A stretch of 49,799 nt of DNA, taken from positions 1 to 49,799 of the forward strand of contig CAMWLY010000007.1 of NCBI GenBank assembly GCA_947175145.1, read 5' to 3'. Numbering within the stretch: position 1 is the first letter of the stretch; each line of letters opens with the position of its first letter. Shown here one piece after another: positions 43,229 to 49,799 of the stretch. The position numbers and the translations under genes were made by a program. Source of the stretch: an uncultured Muribaculaceae bacterium (lineage in GTDB: Bacteria > Bacteroidota > Bacteroidia > Bacteroidales > Muribaculaceae). Below the pieces are notes generated by a model. It made no database searches, was not told the origin of the DNA, and saw only the letters and a program-made list of their open reading frames with translations.

Positions 43229-45019
43229 TTATTTAGTCTCGTCTTTGAGCATCTGATCTTTCAGAGCCTGGAGGGCACCGAGATCACCGAGAGTAGTTTT
43301 CTCGATAGCTGTAGCTGCGGGAGCCGGTTCAGCAGCGCGACGCTCGTTGCGACGTGCGGTGCTTGCAGCGCGACGCTCAGCCTTGGTTGCATCTTCAGCG
43401 ATACGGCTGTGGCTGAGAATGATGCGCTTGTTCTCCTTGTTGAACTCGATTACCTTGAATTCGAGTTCCTCGCCAAGCTGAGCCTGAGTGCCATCTTCCT
43501 TCACGAGATGTTTGGGAGTAGCGAAGCCTTCCACACCACCTTCGAGAGTGATTACAGCGCCTTTGTCGAGAACTTCAGCAACCTTGCCTGTGTGTACAGA
43601 ACCAACTGTGTACTGGCCTTCGAAAGCCTCCCAGGGGTTCTCCTCAAGCTGCTTGTGGCCGAGGCTCAGACGACGGTTGTCCTTGTCGATTTCGAGAACC
43701 TGCACCTCGATATCGTTGCCGATCTGGGTGAACTCGCTGGGGTGTTTGATTTTCTTGGTCCAGCTCAGGTCTGAGATGTGGATAAGTCCGTCGACACCCT
43801 CTTCGATTTCTACGAATACGCCGAAGTGAGTGAAGTTGCGAACTTTGGCAGTGTGACGGCTGCCGATAGCATATTTCTCCTCGATATTCTCCCAAGGATC
43901 TTTCTTGAGCTGCTTGAGGCCAAGGCTCATCTTGCGCTCGTTGCGGTCGAGTGTCAGAATCACAGCTTCAACCTCGTCGCCGGCTTTCAGGAAGTCCTGA
44001 GCGCTGCGCAGGTGCTGGCTGTATGACATTTCGCTTACGTGGATAAGACCCTCAACACCGGGCTGCACTTCTACAAATGCACCGTAGTCAGCCATTACGA
44101 CTACGCGGCCCTTGATGCGGTCGCCAACTTTGAGGTCAGCGTCGAGGTTGTCCCAAGGATGGGGCATAAGCTGCTTGATACCGAGGGCGATACGCTTCTT
44201 CTCATTATCAAAGTCGAGGATAACGACCTTGATGTCCTGATCGAGCTTAACAACCTCGTGGGGATCTGATACACGACCCCAGCTCAGGTCGGTGATGTGA
44301 ACGAGTCCGTCTACGCCGCCAAGATCCACAAACACACCGTAAGCGGTGATGTTCTTGACCTTGCCTTCGAGCACCTGACCCTTTTCAAGCTTGGAGATAA
44401 TCTCTTTCTTCTGCTGCTCGAGCTCGGCCTCGATGAGTGCCTTGTGGCTCACTACAACATTCTTGTATTCCTGGTTGATCTTAACAACCTTGAATTCCAT
44501 GGTCTTGCCTACGAATACATCGTAATCGCGGATAGGACGAACGTCGATCTGGCTGCCGGGAAGGAAGGCTTCGATGCCGAATACATCGACAATCATACCA
44601 CCCTTGGTGCGGCTCTTTACATAGCCCTTGATTATTTCGTCTTTCTCGAGAGCCTCGTTTACACGATCCCAGCTGCGGGTCTGGCATGCCTTCTTGTGGC
44701 TCAGACGAAGCTGTCCGTTTTTGTCTTCGAGTGTCTCAATGTAAACTTCCACTTCATCACCCTCTTTGAGGTCGGGATTGTAGCGGAATTCGCTTATGGG
44801 GATTATCGCATCCGATTTCATGCCGATATCAACACGCACTTCGCGCTTGCTGATCGATTTCACGGTTCCGGTTACGACTTCATTTTCTTTAGCTGTCTTC
44901 AGAGAGTCATCGTAGGTGTTGGTCAACTCCTCACGGCTCTTTTCTGACACGCTTGCGCCACTTTCGTAGCTGTCCCAATCAAAATCAGCGATCGGGCTCT
45001 GAATTTTTGATTCAGTCAT
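43229..45019 (-). CDS. rpsA: 30S ribosomal protein S1
   Basis: A 596-residue protein with six S1 RNA-binding repeats: about 40-110, 125-190, 210-280, 295-365, 380-450 and 470-535. The first two are degenerate (VVTGTVKSISKREVRVDIG, IIKGYVKSRTKGGMIVDVFG), and repeats 3-5 have the canonical GFVDxxGVxGLxHxS(D/E) pattern. The Ala/Arg-rich segment near 545-575 and a Lys/Asp end form an extra tail. S1 binds mRNA on the small subunit and helps initiation. A TTG just before the ATG at 45019 is in frame but unnecessary. Single-gene unit with its own promoter and terminator. Confidence 0.96.
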   Translation of the reverse strand: MTESKIQSPIADFDWDSYESGASVSEKSREELTNTYDDSLKTAKENEVVTGTVKSISKREVRVDIGMKSDAIIPISEFRYNPDLKEGDEVEVYIETLEDKNGQLRLSHKKACQTRSWDRVNEALEKDEIIKGYVKSRTKGGMIVDVFGIEAFLPGSQIDVRPIRDYDVFVGKTMEFKVVKINQEYKNVVVSHKALIEAELEQQKKEIISKLEKGQVLEGKVKNITAYGVFVDLGGVDGLVHITDLSWGRVSDPHEVVKLDQDIKVVILDFDNEKKRIALGIKQLMPHPWDNLDADLKVGDRIKGRVVVMADYGAFVEVQPGVEGLIHVSEMSYSQHLRSAQDFLKAGDEVEAVILTLDRNERKMSLGLKQLKKDPWENIEEKYAIGSRHTAKVRNFTHFGVFVEIEEGVDGLIHISDLSWTKKIKHPSEFTQIGNDIEVQVLEIDKDNRRLSLGHKQLEENPWEAFEGQYTVGSVHTGKVAEVLDKGAVITLEGGVEGFATPKHLVKEDGTQAQLGEELEFKVIEFNKENKRIILSHSRIAEDATKAERRAASTARRNERRAAEPAPAATAIEKTTLGDLGALQALKDQMLKDETK

Positions 45020-45056
45020 CAAAAAAAGTTAATAATATGGTTAATAATTCTCTCTC

Positions 45057-45078
45057 CTTGTGACCGCTATGTCACAAG
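45057..45078 (-). promoter_or_regulatory. stem-loop in the rpsA leader
   Basis: A perfect 8-bp stem, CTTGTGAC with GTCACAAG, around a six-base loop. It begins 6 bp after the -7 box and lies about 38 bp before the ATG. Downstream, TTATTAAC occurs twice in an A/U-rich stretch that could bind S1. Confidence 0.55.
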
Positions 45079-45083
45079 CGTCA

Positions 45084-45115
45084 CAAAATTAGTCTTTTAT
45101 TCAGTAACTACCAAA
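45084..45115 (-). promoter_or_regulatory. Bacteroidota-type promoter of rpsA
   Basis: On the minus strand a perfect TTTG -33 (45115-45112), 20-bp spacer and perfect TAATTTTG -7 (45091-45084). Predicted leader of about 60 nt. Confidence 0.75.
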
Positions 45116-45164
45116 TAAATAATGCTTTTTCGCTCTTTTTTCAGGTTTCAAGGGGGCAGGCCGT

Positions 45165-46433
45165 TTATTTATAGCGGGCCCATTTGATAATCTCAACCAG
45201 TGTCGGTTTCTTGCCATTCATAAATATTCCGACTCTATAGATTTTGGCGCATACCCAAATCATGCCCACAAATGATGCGTATAGCAAGCCGAGCGAAAGA
45301 ATGTTTTCCCATACCGGCACTCCGTAGGGAAGCCGCGCCATCATGACCATCGGTGAAGTAAATGGTATTATCGACAGCCAGAAGGCGAGTGCGCCTGAGG
45401 GATCATTGATGATTGCCATCGAGCCCATTATAGAAATGAGTATCGGCATTGTGGCAATTGTAGAGAGCTGACTCGCATCCTGAATATTGCTTACAGCCGA
45501 ACCGACTGCAGCATACATCGAGGAGTAGAACAGGAAGCCGCCTATGAAATAGAGCAGAATATTAATAAGCAGCGAAATCAGGAATACCGGGTCGGTAAAC
45601 TGACCTATGCCGGTCATAACCTCAGTCGGCACTTCGGGATCAGATGCAAGCTGACCCATAAGTATCGGTGCTCCAAGTCCGGTGGCAAGCCCTATCAGTA
45701 CAGCCCAGATGAGTATCTGAGTTATGGCTACAAGTCCGACACCCGCTATCTTGCCCATCATCAGCTGGAAGGGGCGAACCGACGATACCACAACTTCAAG
45801 AACTTTGCTGGTTTTCTCCTCTACTATTGATGTCATGACCATCTGACCATAAATCATGATGAACATATAGAGAAGCATATCCACGGCCAATGATATGAAA
45901 TATGATGCCATGGAGCTTGTCTCCTGATCTTCGCCATCTTGGATTCTGACGGTGGAGAGTTTCACATCGGCATTTGATTTCTGAATAATCTCCTTGAGAT
46001 CCGGTATATCATAACTTTCAAGTCTGATGTCGCGGATTGTCTTCTCAAGTTGTGAGGTCACAAATTCATCGCTCATCATAGATATCGATTCGCGACTGAG
46101 CAGAGTGATGCCGCGTTCGGGATTTTCAATGGCAGTCGCCGGAATCACAAGAATTGAACCTACATCTTCATTGGCCTTCAGTGAGTCTACAGGTGCAGAT
46201 GCCGATATAAATTCGATATCATCATTTCCTTCAAGACGATTGAAAATCTTGCCTGTGTTGTCGACAACCCAGACTTTCATCGTTTCCGATTTACCTAAGA
46301 ACAGAAATAAGCTCGGCAGTACCATGATGCCTATCATTATAATAGGCACAAGTATGGTCGAAATCAGAAAACTTTTCTGCTTGACCCTTTCGAGATATTC
46401 TCTTTCGATTACAAGTCCCAGATTATTTGCCAT
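45165..46433 (-). CDS. ABC transporter permease, NatB/ABC-2 type
   Basis: A 422-residue membrane protein: one helix near the N-terminus (about 22-45), a periplasmic domain of about 150 residues, and five or six helices in the C-terminal half (about 185-405, with SIVEEKTSKVLEVVVSSVRP). This is the layout of ABC2_membrane_3/NatB permeases, which export Na+ or other small compounds; the substrate is unknown. The ATG at 46433 has a clear AAAGGAGGAG ribosome-binding site and overlaps the ATPase gene end by 11 bp. The frame is open for 18 more codons inside that gene. Confidence 0.88.
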   Translation of the reverse strand: MANNLGLVIEREYLERVKQKSFLISTILVPIIMIGIMVLPSLFLFLGKSETMKVWVVDNTGKIFNRLEGNDDIEFISASAPVDSLKANEDVGSILVIPATAIENPERGITLLSRESISMMSDEFVTSQLEKTIRDIRLESYDIPDLKEIIQKSNADVKLSTVRIQDGEDQETSSMASYFISLAVDMLLYMFIMIYGQMVMTSIVEEKTSKVLEVVVSSVRPFQLMMGKIAGVGLVAITQILIWAVLIGLATGLGAPILMGQLASDPEVPTEVMTGIGQFTDPVFLISLLINILLYFIGGFLFYSSMYAAVGSAVSNIQDASQLSTIATMPILISIMGSMAIINDPSGALAFWLSIIPFTSPMVMMARLPYGVPVWENILSLGLLYASFVGMIWVCAKIYRVGIFMNGKKPTLVEIIKWARYK

Positions 46434-47397
46434 TTGAGAACTCCTCCTTTCCGTTGTTAGCTTCATCATCATGATAATTGCTTTCACTAACGGCGCGGAT
46501 AAATATATCGTCGAAAGTAGGTGTCAATTTTTCGAAAGCAATAAGATTGGTTTTGTTGTTGAATTCCGAGATTATTTCACGCCGGTCTGCATTTCCCAAT
46601 TCTATGGTTACAGTGGAATGTCCGTAACGGTCGGGCACTCCCGGTGTCATGATTAACCCGGCTCGGTCGGCTATCTCGCGGATAGAATCCGTATTGCCGT
46701 CGAATGTGAAGCGATATGCCTGATTGGAAAATTTCTCTTTGATATCAGCCACACTGCCGCTCAATATATTGTGCGAACGATTGATGAGTGTAATGTCATC
46801 ACAGATGGCCTCGACACTGCTCATGTTGTGAGTGGAGAATATCACGGTCGCACCCTCATCGCGCAGACGCAGAATTTCGCGCTTCAGAATATTGGCATTG
46901 ATTGGATCGAAGCCGGAGAAGGGTTCATCGAATATCAGAAGTTCCGGTTTATGCAGTACTGTTACTATGAACTGCACCTTTTGAGCCATACCCTTGGAGA
47001 GTGTCTCAACTTTCTTGTCCCACCAATCCGATATTTCGAGGCGTTCGAACCATTCGCGGAGTCTTGCTCCGGCTTCCTGTCTTGACAGACCTTTAAGGCG
47101 TGCGAAAAACATGGCCTGATCTCCGACTTTCATCTTTTTATAAAGACCTCGCTCTTCAGGCAGGTATCCGATGTTGGAGACATCATTTTGAGTCAGTGGG
47201 TGTCCGTTGAATGTCACAATGCCTGAATCAGGCGCAGTGATGTGGTTGATTATTCTTATGAGGGTGGTTTTGCCTGCGCCGTTAGGGCCGAGAAGACCGT
47301 AAACTTTGCCGCGTGGCACTGAAACCGATACATCATCAAGTGCACGATGACCAGTGAATTGCTTGGTGATGTGTTCTGCAGTTATTATGTTGTCCAT
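46423..47397 (-). CDS. ABC transporter ATP-binding protein, NatA type
   Basis: A 324-residue ABC ATPase. Walker A GLLGPNGAGKTTLIR (near 34-48), signature LSKGMAQKVQ (near 136), Walker B LLIFDEPFSGFDP (near 157) and the switch His in FSTHNMSS (near 190) are all present. The C-terminal 100 residues form the extra domain of NatA/drug-exporter ATPases. It pairs with the downstream permease, which it overlaps by 11 bp, to make a homodimeric exporter. The promoter region is shared with the divergent SulP gene. Confidence 0.92.
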   Translation of the reverse strand: MDNIITAEHITKQFTGHRALDDVSVSVPRGKVYGLLGPNGAGKTTLIRIINHITAPDSGIVTFNGHPLTQNDVSNIGYLPEERGLYKKMKVGDQAMFFARLKGLSRQEAGARLREWFERLEISDWWDKKVETLSKGMAQKVQFIVTVLHKPELLIFDEPFSGFDPINANILKREILRLRDEGATVIFSTHNMSSVEAICDDITLINRSHNILSGSVADIKEKFSNQAYRFTFDGNTDSIREIADRAGLIMTPGVPDRYGHSTVTIELGNADRREIISEFNNKTNLIAFEKLTPTFDDIFIRAVSESNYHDDEANNGKEEFSNGK

Positions 47398-47448
47398 ATC
47401 AGTTTTAGACGCTAAAAAGCTATATTTTATTACAACCGCCCAATAAAT

Positions 47449-47480
47449 TTTGGTTGCTTCACCCTATTTGATTAATTTTG
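47449..47480 (+). promoter_or_regulatory. Bacteroidota-type promoter of the SulP gene
   Basis: TTTG -33 (47449-47452), 20-bp spacer, perfect TAATTTTG -7 (47473-47480). The predicted leader of about 74 nt holds a hairpin closed by GCCGG/CCGGC (47502-47506 with 47537-47541). Confidence 0.7.
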
Positions 47481-47557
47481 CGCTGAAGTTTCCACAGAAT
47501 AGCCGGTTGCGCACTCTTTCGTGTAGCTGCATAATTCCGGCATTATTTGAACTATAT

Positions 47558-49282
47558 ATGTTATCAATCAAGCGATTGGATTTTCATCCCGCCTTTCTTT
47601 CGGTGATGAAAAATTATTCTTTTTCGAAATTCAAGTCTGATTTGACAGCCGGTCTGGTAGTTGGCATAATAGCGATACCGCTGGCAATTGCGTTTGCCAT
47701 CGCATCCGGTGTCACACCTGCCGTGGGGCTTATTACCGCCATAATCGGCGGATTCCTGGTTGCTGCGTTCGGTGGCAATTCCGTGCAGATCGGAGGTCCC
47801 ACCGGTGCCTTTATCGTAATAATATACAATATTATAGCGATATATGGTCTTCAGGGTTTGGCTTTAGCAACCTTTATGGCAGGTTGCATATTGGTACTGC
47901 TCGGTATCTTCAGACTCGGCACAGTAATCAAGTTTATTCCCTATCCGATTGTGGTCGGATTCACAGCCGGTATTGCGGTGACTATTTTCTCTACTCAGAT
48001 GCCTGATTTCTTCGGATTGCACATTACCGAGCAGGTGCCCGGAGATTTTATCGGAAAGTGGGGAGTATATCTTCGCAACTTCGGTACTGTAAATTGGATC
48101 ACAGCAGCTACAGGTCTGCTCTCACTGGCAATCATAATTTTCACGCCTAAGATTTCCAAGCGTGTGCCCGGCGCATTGACTGCGATAATACTTGTCACGA
48201 TTTTAGTTTGGCTCGCCAGGGAATATTTCGGTATAACTGATGTCCAGACTATCGGAGATCGGTTCGGTTCATTTGAAACCGCGATACCGCAACCGCACTT
48301 TATCGGCTTCAATATGGAGTCAGTCAGATTACTGTTGCCATCGGCTTTTACGATTGCGATGCTTGGTGCGATTGAATCGCTGCTTTCGGCTACGGTGGCT
48401 GATGGTGTGACGGGTGACCGCACAAATTCAAATACCGAGCTTATCGGTCAGGGTATTGCAAATATGACAATACCCCTCTTCGGAGGAATCCCGGTGACCG
48501 GAGCAATCGCTCGCACCATGGCCAATATTACCAATGGCGGTCGCACTCCGGTGGCCGGTATAGTGCATTCGATTGTGCTTCTGCTTGTATTCCTTTTTGC
48601 AATGCCTCTTATAAGCATGGTTCCGATGGCGTGTCTCGCGGCGGTGCTGATTATGGTCAGTTACAATATGAGTGGCTGGCGTGCTATCAAGGGTATGGCT
48701 ACCAATCCCAAGGGTGATGTCTGGGTGCTTGTCGTAACCTTCCTGCTTACCGTAATATTCGACCTTACAATTGCTATCGAGATCGGTATGCTTCTGGCGG
48801 TGGTGGTTTTCCTGCGCAGGGTCTCGGAGAATACTACCATCAGAGTTTATGGCGATCAGCTTGATGCCGCCGATACCGATATGACTCAGCATGAAGTGCT
48901 TGACCTGGAGAAGGGAGTATCTGTCTATGAAATAGACGGCCCGTTCTTCTTCGGTGCAGCTACCAAGTTTGATGATATGATGCGCACTGCGCCCCGTAAT
49001 ACTCCGTATGTGCGCATAATACGCATGCGCAGGGTGCCTTTTATTGATTCCACCGGACTGCACAATTTGCAGATTCTGATTGAATCTTCACATCAGGAGG
49101 GTATACTTGTGGTGCTTTCAGGTGTGCGCGAAAATGTGCGCGATGCATTGCACCGCTCCCATATTGATAATCTGATAGCGCGTGAGCATATCTGCGATCA
49201 TATCTCAAAAGCGGTGGTTGTGGCCAACGAACTTGCCCGCAAACGCAGAGCTGCCGAAAGCTCCCAGGCAGCAGGTGCATGA
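47558..49282 (+). CDS. SulP family anion transporter with STAS domain
   Basis: A 574-residue SLC26/SulP-type transporter. The membrane domain (about 25-430) opens with FKSDLTAGLVVGIIAIPLAI and contains AFGGNSVQIGGPTGAF, the conserved anion-site region, as well as LIGQGIANMTIPLFGGIPVTG. A C-terminal STAS domain (about 455-570) carries FIDSTGLHNL. Substrates of relatives include sulfate, bicarbonate and C4-dicarboxylates; none can be chosen from the sequence. The frame is open 108 bp further upstream, but that region contains the promoter, so the ATG at 47558 is preferred; another at 47606 is possible. Confidence 0.92.
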   Translation: MLSIKRLDFHPAFLSVMKNYSFSKFKSDLTAGLVVGIIAIPLAIAFAIASGVTPAVGLITAIIGGFLVAAFGGNSVQIGGPTGAFIVIIYNIIAIYGLQGLALATFMAGCILVLLGIFRLGTVIKFIPYPIVVGFTAGIAVTIFSTQMPDFFGLHITEQVPGDFIGKWGVYLRNFGTVNWITAATGLLSLAIIIFTPKISKRVPGALTAIILVTILVWLAREYFGITDVQTIGDRFGSFETAIPQPHFIGFNMESVRLLLPSAFTIAMLGAIESLLSATVADGVTGDRTNSNTELIGQGIANMTIPLFGGIPVTGAIARTMANITNGGRTPVAGIVHSIVLLLVFLFAMPLISMVPMACLAAVLIMVSYNMSGWRAIKGMATNPKGDVWVLVVTFLLTVIFDLTIAIEIGMLLAVVVFLRRVSENTTIRVYGDQLDAADTDMTQHEVLDLEKGVSVYEIDGPFFFGAATKFDDMMRTAPRNTPYVRIIRMRRVPFIDSTGLHNLQILIESSHQEGILVVLSGVRENVRDALHRSHIDNLIAREHICDHISKAVVVANELARKRRAAESSQAAGA

Positions 49283-49368
49283 TAAGCTTCCTCAGGAATT
49301 GCAATATCTCGTGCACAACTTCGTTACACACAAACATACGCAACATTCAGTATAATACGATTGCAGAG

Positions 49369-49799
49369 ATGAAGCTACATTTCAAGATTGCACTCTTATT
49401 GCTAATCGCAATGCAATGGCTCATGCCGGCAAGAGCTGAGGAGCATGCAGTAAATGATTCCCGCCCCGAGGTTCACAAGGTGCTTTTTATAGGTGATTCC
49501 ATGACCGGCTGGCTTTCGGAGCGTCTTAATGCCTATGGCAAACAGAATGGTTTCGAGGTTGCCACAGTAGTGTGGGATGGTTCCACTATCCGCAAATGGG
49601 GCAATTCCCCGCGCCTTACTTCAATCATAGAGAAGCAGGCACCTGATGCGATATTTGTTTCGCTGGGCATGAATGAGCTATTCGAGACAAATCCGTCGAG
49701 GCTTGCCCCGCAGTTGGCTGCCATCAAAGGCGCAGCCGGCAAAGTGCCTATTATTTGGGTAGGCCCTCCATCTTGGCCCGGTCGTGGTAATGGCAAAGG
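49369..49799 (+). CDS. SGNH/GDSL-type hydrolase, 3' truncated by the window
   Basis: The first 143 residues of a secreted protein that runs off the window end. A signal peptide (to about residue 23, ending MPARA) is followed by SGNH block I FIGDSMTGWL (Ser near 45), a VVWDGSTIRKW segment and block III SLGMNELF (Gly-x-Asn near 98-100). The catalytic His block lies beyond the window. Many SGNH enzymes are esterases that deacylate polysaccharides or peptidoglycan; the substrate is unknown. It starts 86 bp after the SulP gene, and that gap shows no promoter or terminator I can support. Confidence 0.75.
   Translation, partial: MKLHFKIALLLLIAMQWLMPARAEEHAVNDSRPEVHKVLFIGDSMTGWLSERLNAYGKQNGFEVATVVWDGSTIRKWGNSPRLTSIIEKQAPDAIFVSLGMNELFETNPSRLAPQLAAIKGAAGKVPIIWVGPPSWPGRGNGK

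Noticed and set aside
44297-44947. Long antisense open frame (216 codons) opposite rpsA
   Set aside because: It is a shadow of a highly biased coding region; no ribosome-binding site, promoter or family pattern, and rpsA is certain on the other strand.
47450-47557. N-terminal extension of the SulP transporter
   Set aside because: The stretch contains the promoter and a leader hairpin; the added residues do not look like a SulP N-terminus.
1-49799. CRISPR arrays, insertion sequences, prophage, tRNA or rRNA genes
   Set aside because: No regularly spaced repeats, transposase or integrase motifs, cloverleaf or rRNA-like stretches were found on either strand by reading; a tRNAscan or profile search would settle it.

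Overview
The window reads as a chromosomal segment of a Bacteroidota (Bacteroidales) bacterium, most likely a gut member such as Muribaculaceae; the family-level guess is inference. The signs are: about ten start regions preceded by the Bacteroidota promoter pattern (a TTTG/TTG-like -33 box, 19-20 bp, then TAnnTTTG); weak or absent Shine-Dalgarno sequences; GldE and GldH homologues; a Bacteroidota-type LptD; DUF4369, CarboxypepD_reg/beta-barrel and T9SS-tail-like proteins; and many SPII lipoproteins. The content is almost entirely core genome. I see no insertion sequence, prophage, CRISPR array, tRNA or rRNA.

Layout. 1-1513: end of a surface-polysaccharide region with a flippase. 1500-6521 (minus): an operon of a DUF4369/thioredoxin-like lipoprotein, a SUI1/YciH initiation factor and an AddA-type helicase-nuclease. 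6522-9364 (plus): pnp with a structured leader, a 78-aa acidic protein and a strong bidirectional terminator. 9382-11926 (minus): argS and a Bax-inhibitor-1 protein. 12095-14452 (minus): HU, then a rhomboid protease with an EEP phosphatase. 14637-26442 (plus): an OPT transporter, then nine closely spaced genes (fabD, asd, glycyl-tRNA synthetase, LemA, FKBP-like lipoprotein, S9 peptidase, small lipoprotein, TIGR02757, GHL10 hydrolase). 26465-26918: a solo XRE regulator with a palindrome before it, and a 37-codon membrane ORF.

26951-34735 (minus) looks like one long operon: ZapB-like coiled coil, zapA, a 223-bp structured non-coding gap, RNase Y, RicT/PSP1, GldH, CCA-adding enzyme, GldE, phosphopantetheinyl transferase. 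34937-41040 (plus): LptD, a lipocalin-like lipoprotein and a TonB-receptor-like outer-membrane beta-barrel. 41048-45019 (minus): HD protein, ilvE, a small secreted protein with a T9SS-tail-like end, and rpsA. 45165-47397 (minus): a NatAB-type ABC exporter. 47558-end (plus): a SulP transporter and a truncated SGNH hydrolase.

The genes serve RNA turnover and translation (pnp, rny, ricT, cca, argS, glyS, rpsA, SUI1), envelope building (LptD, flippase, GldE/H, OPT, beta-barrel, peptidases) and division (zapA/zapB-like). The most interesting signals are non-coding or very small: a three-way-junction RNA candidate between zapA and rny (6S RNA is one hypothesis), the RNase Y-RicT pairing, structured leaders of pnp and rpsA, a GC-rich hairpin abutting a beta-barrel start codon, and the 37-aa membrane ORF. 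No clearly new multi-gene system is visible.
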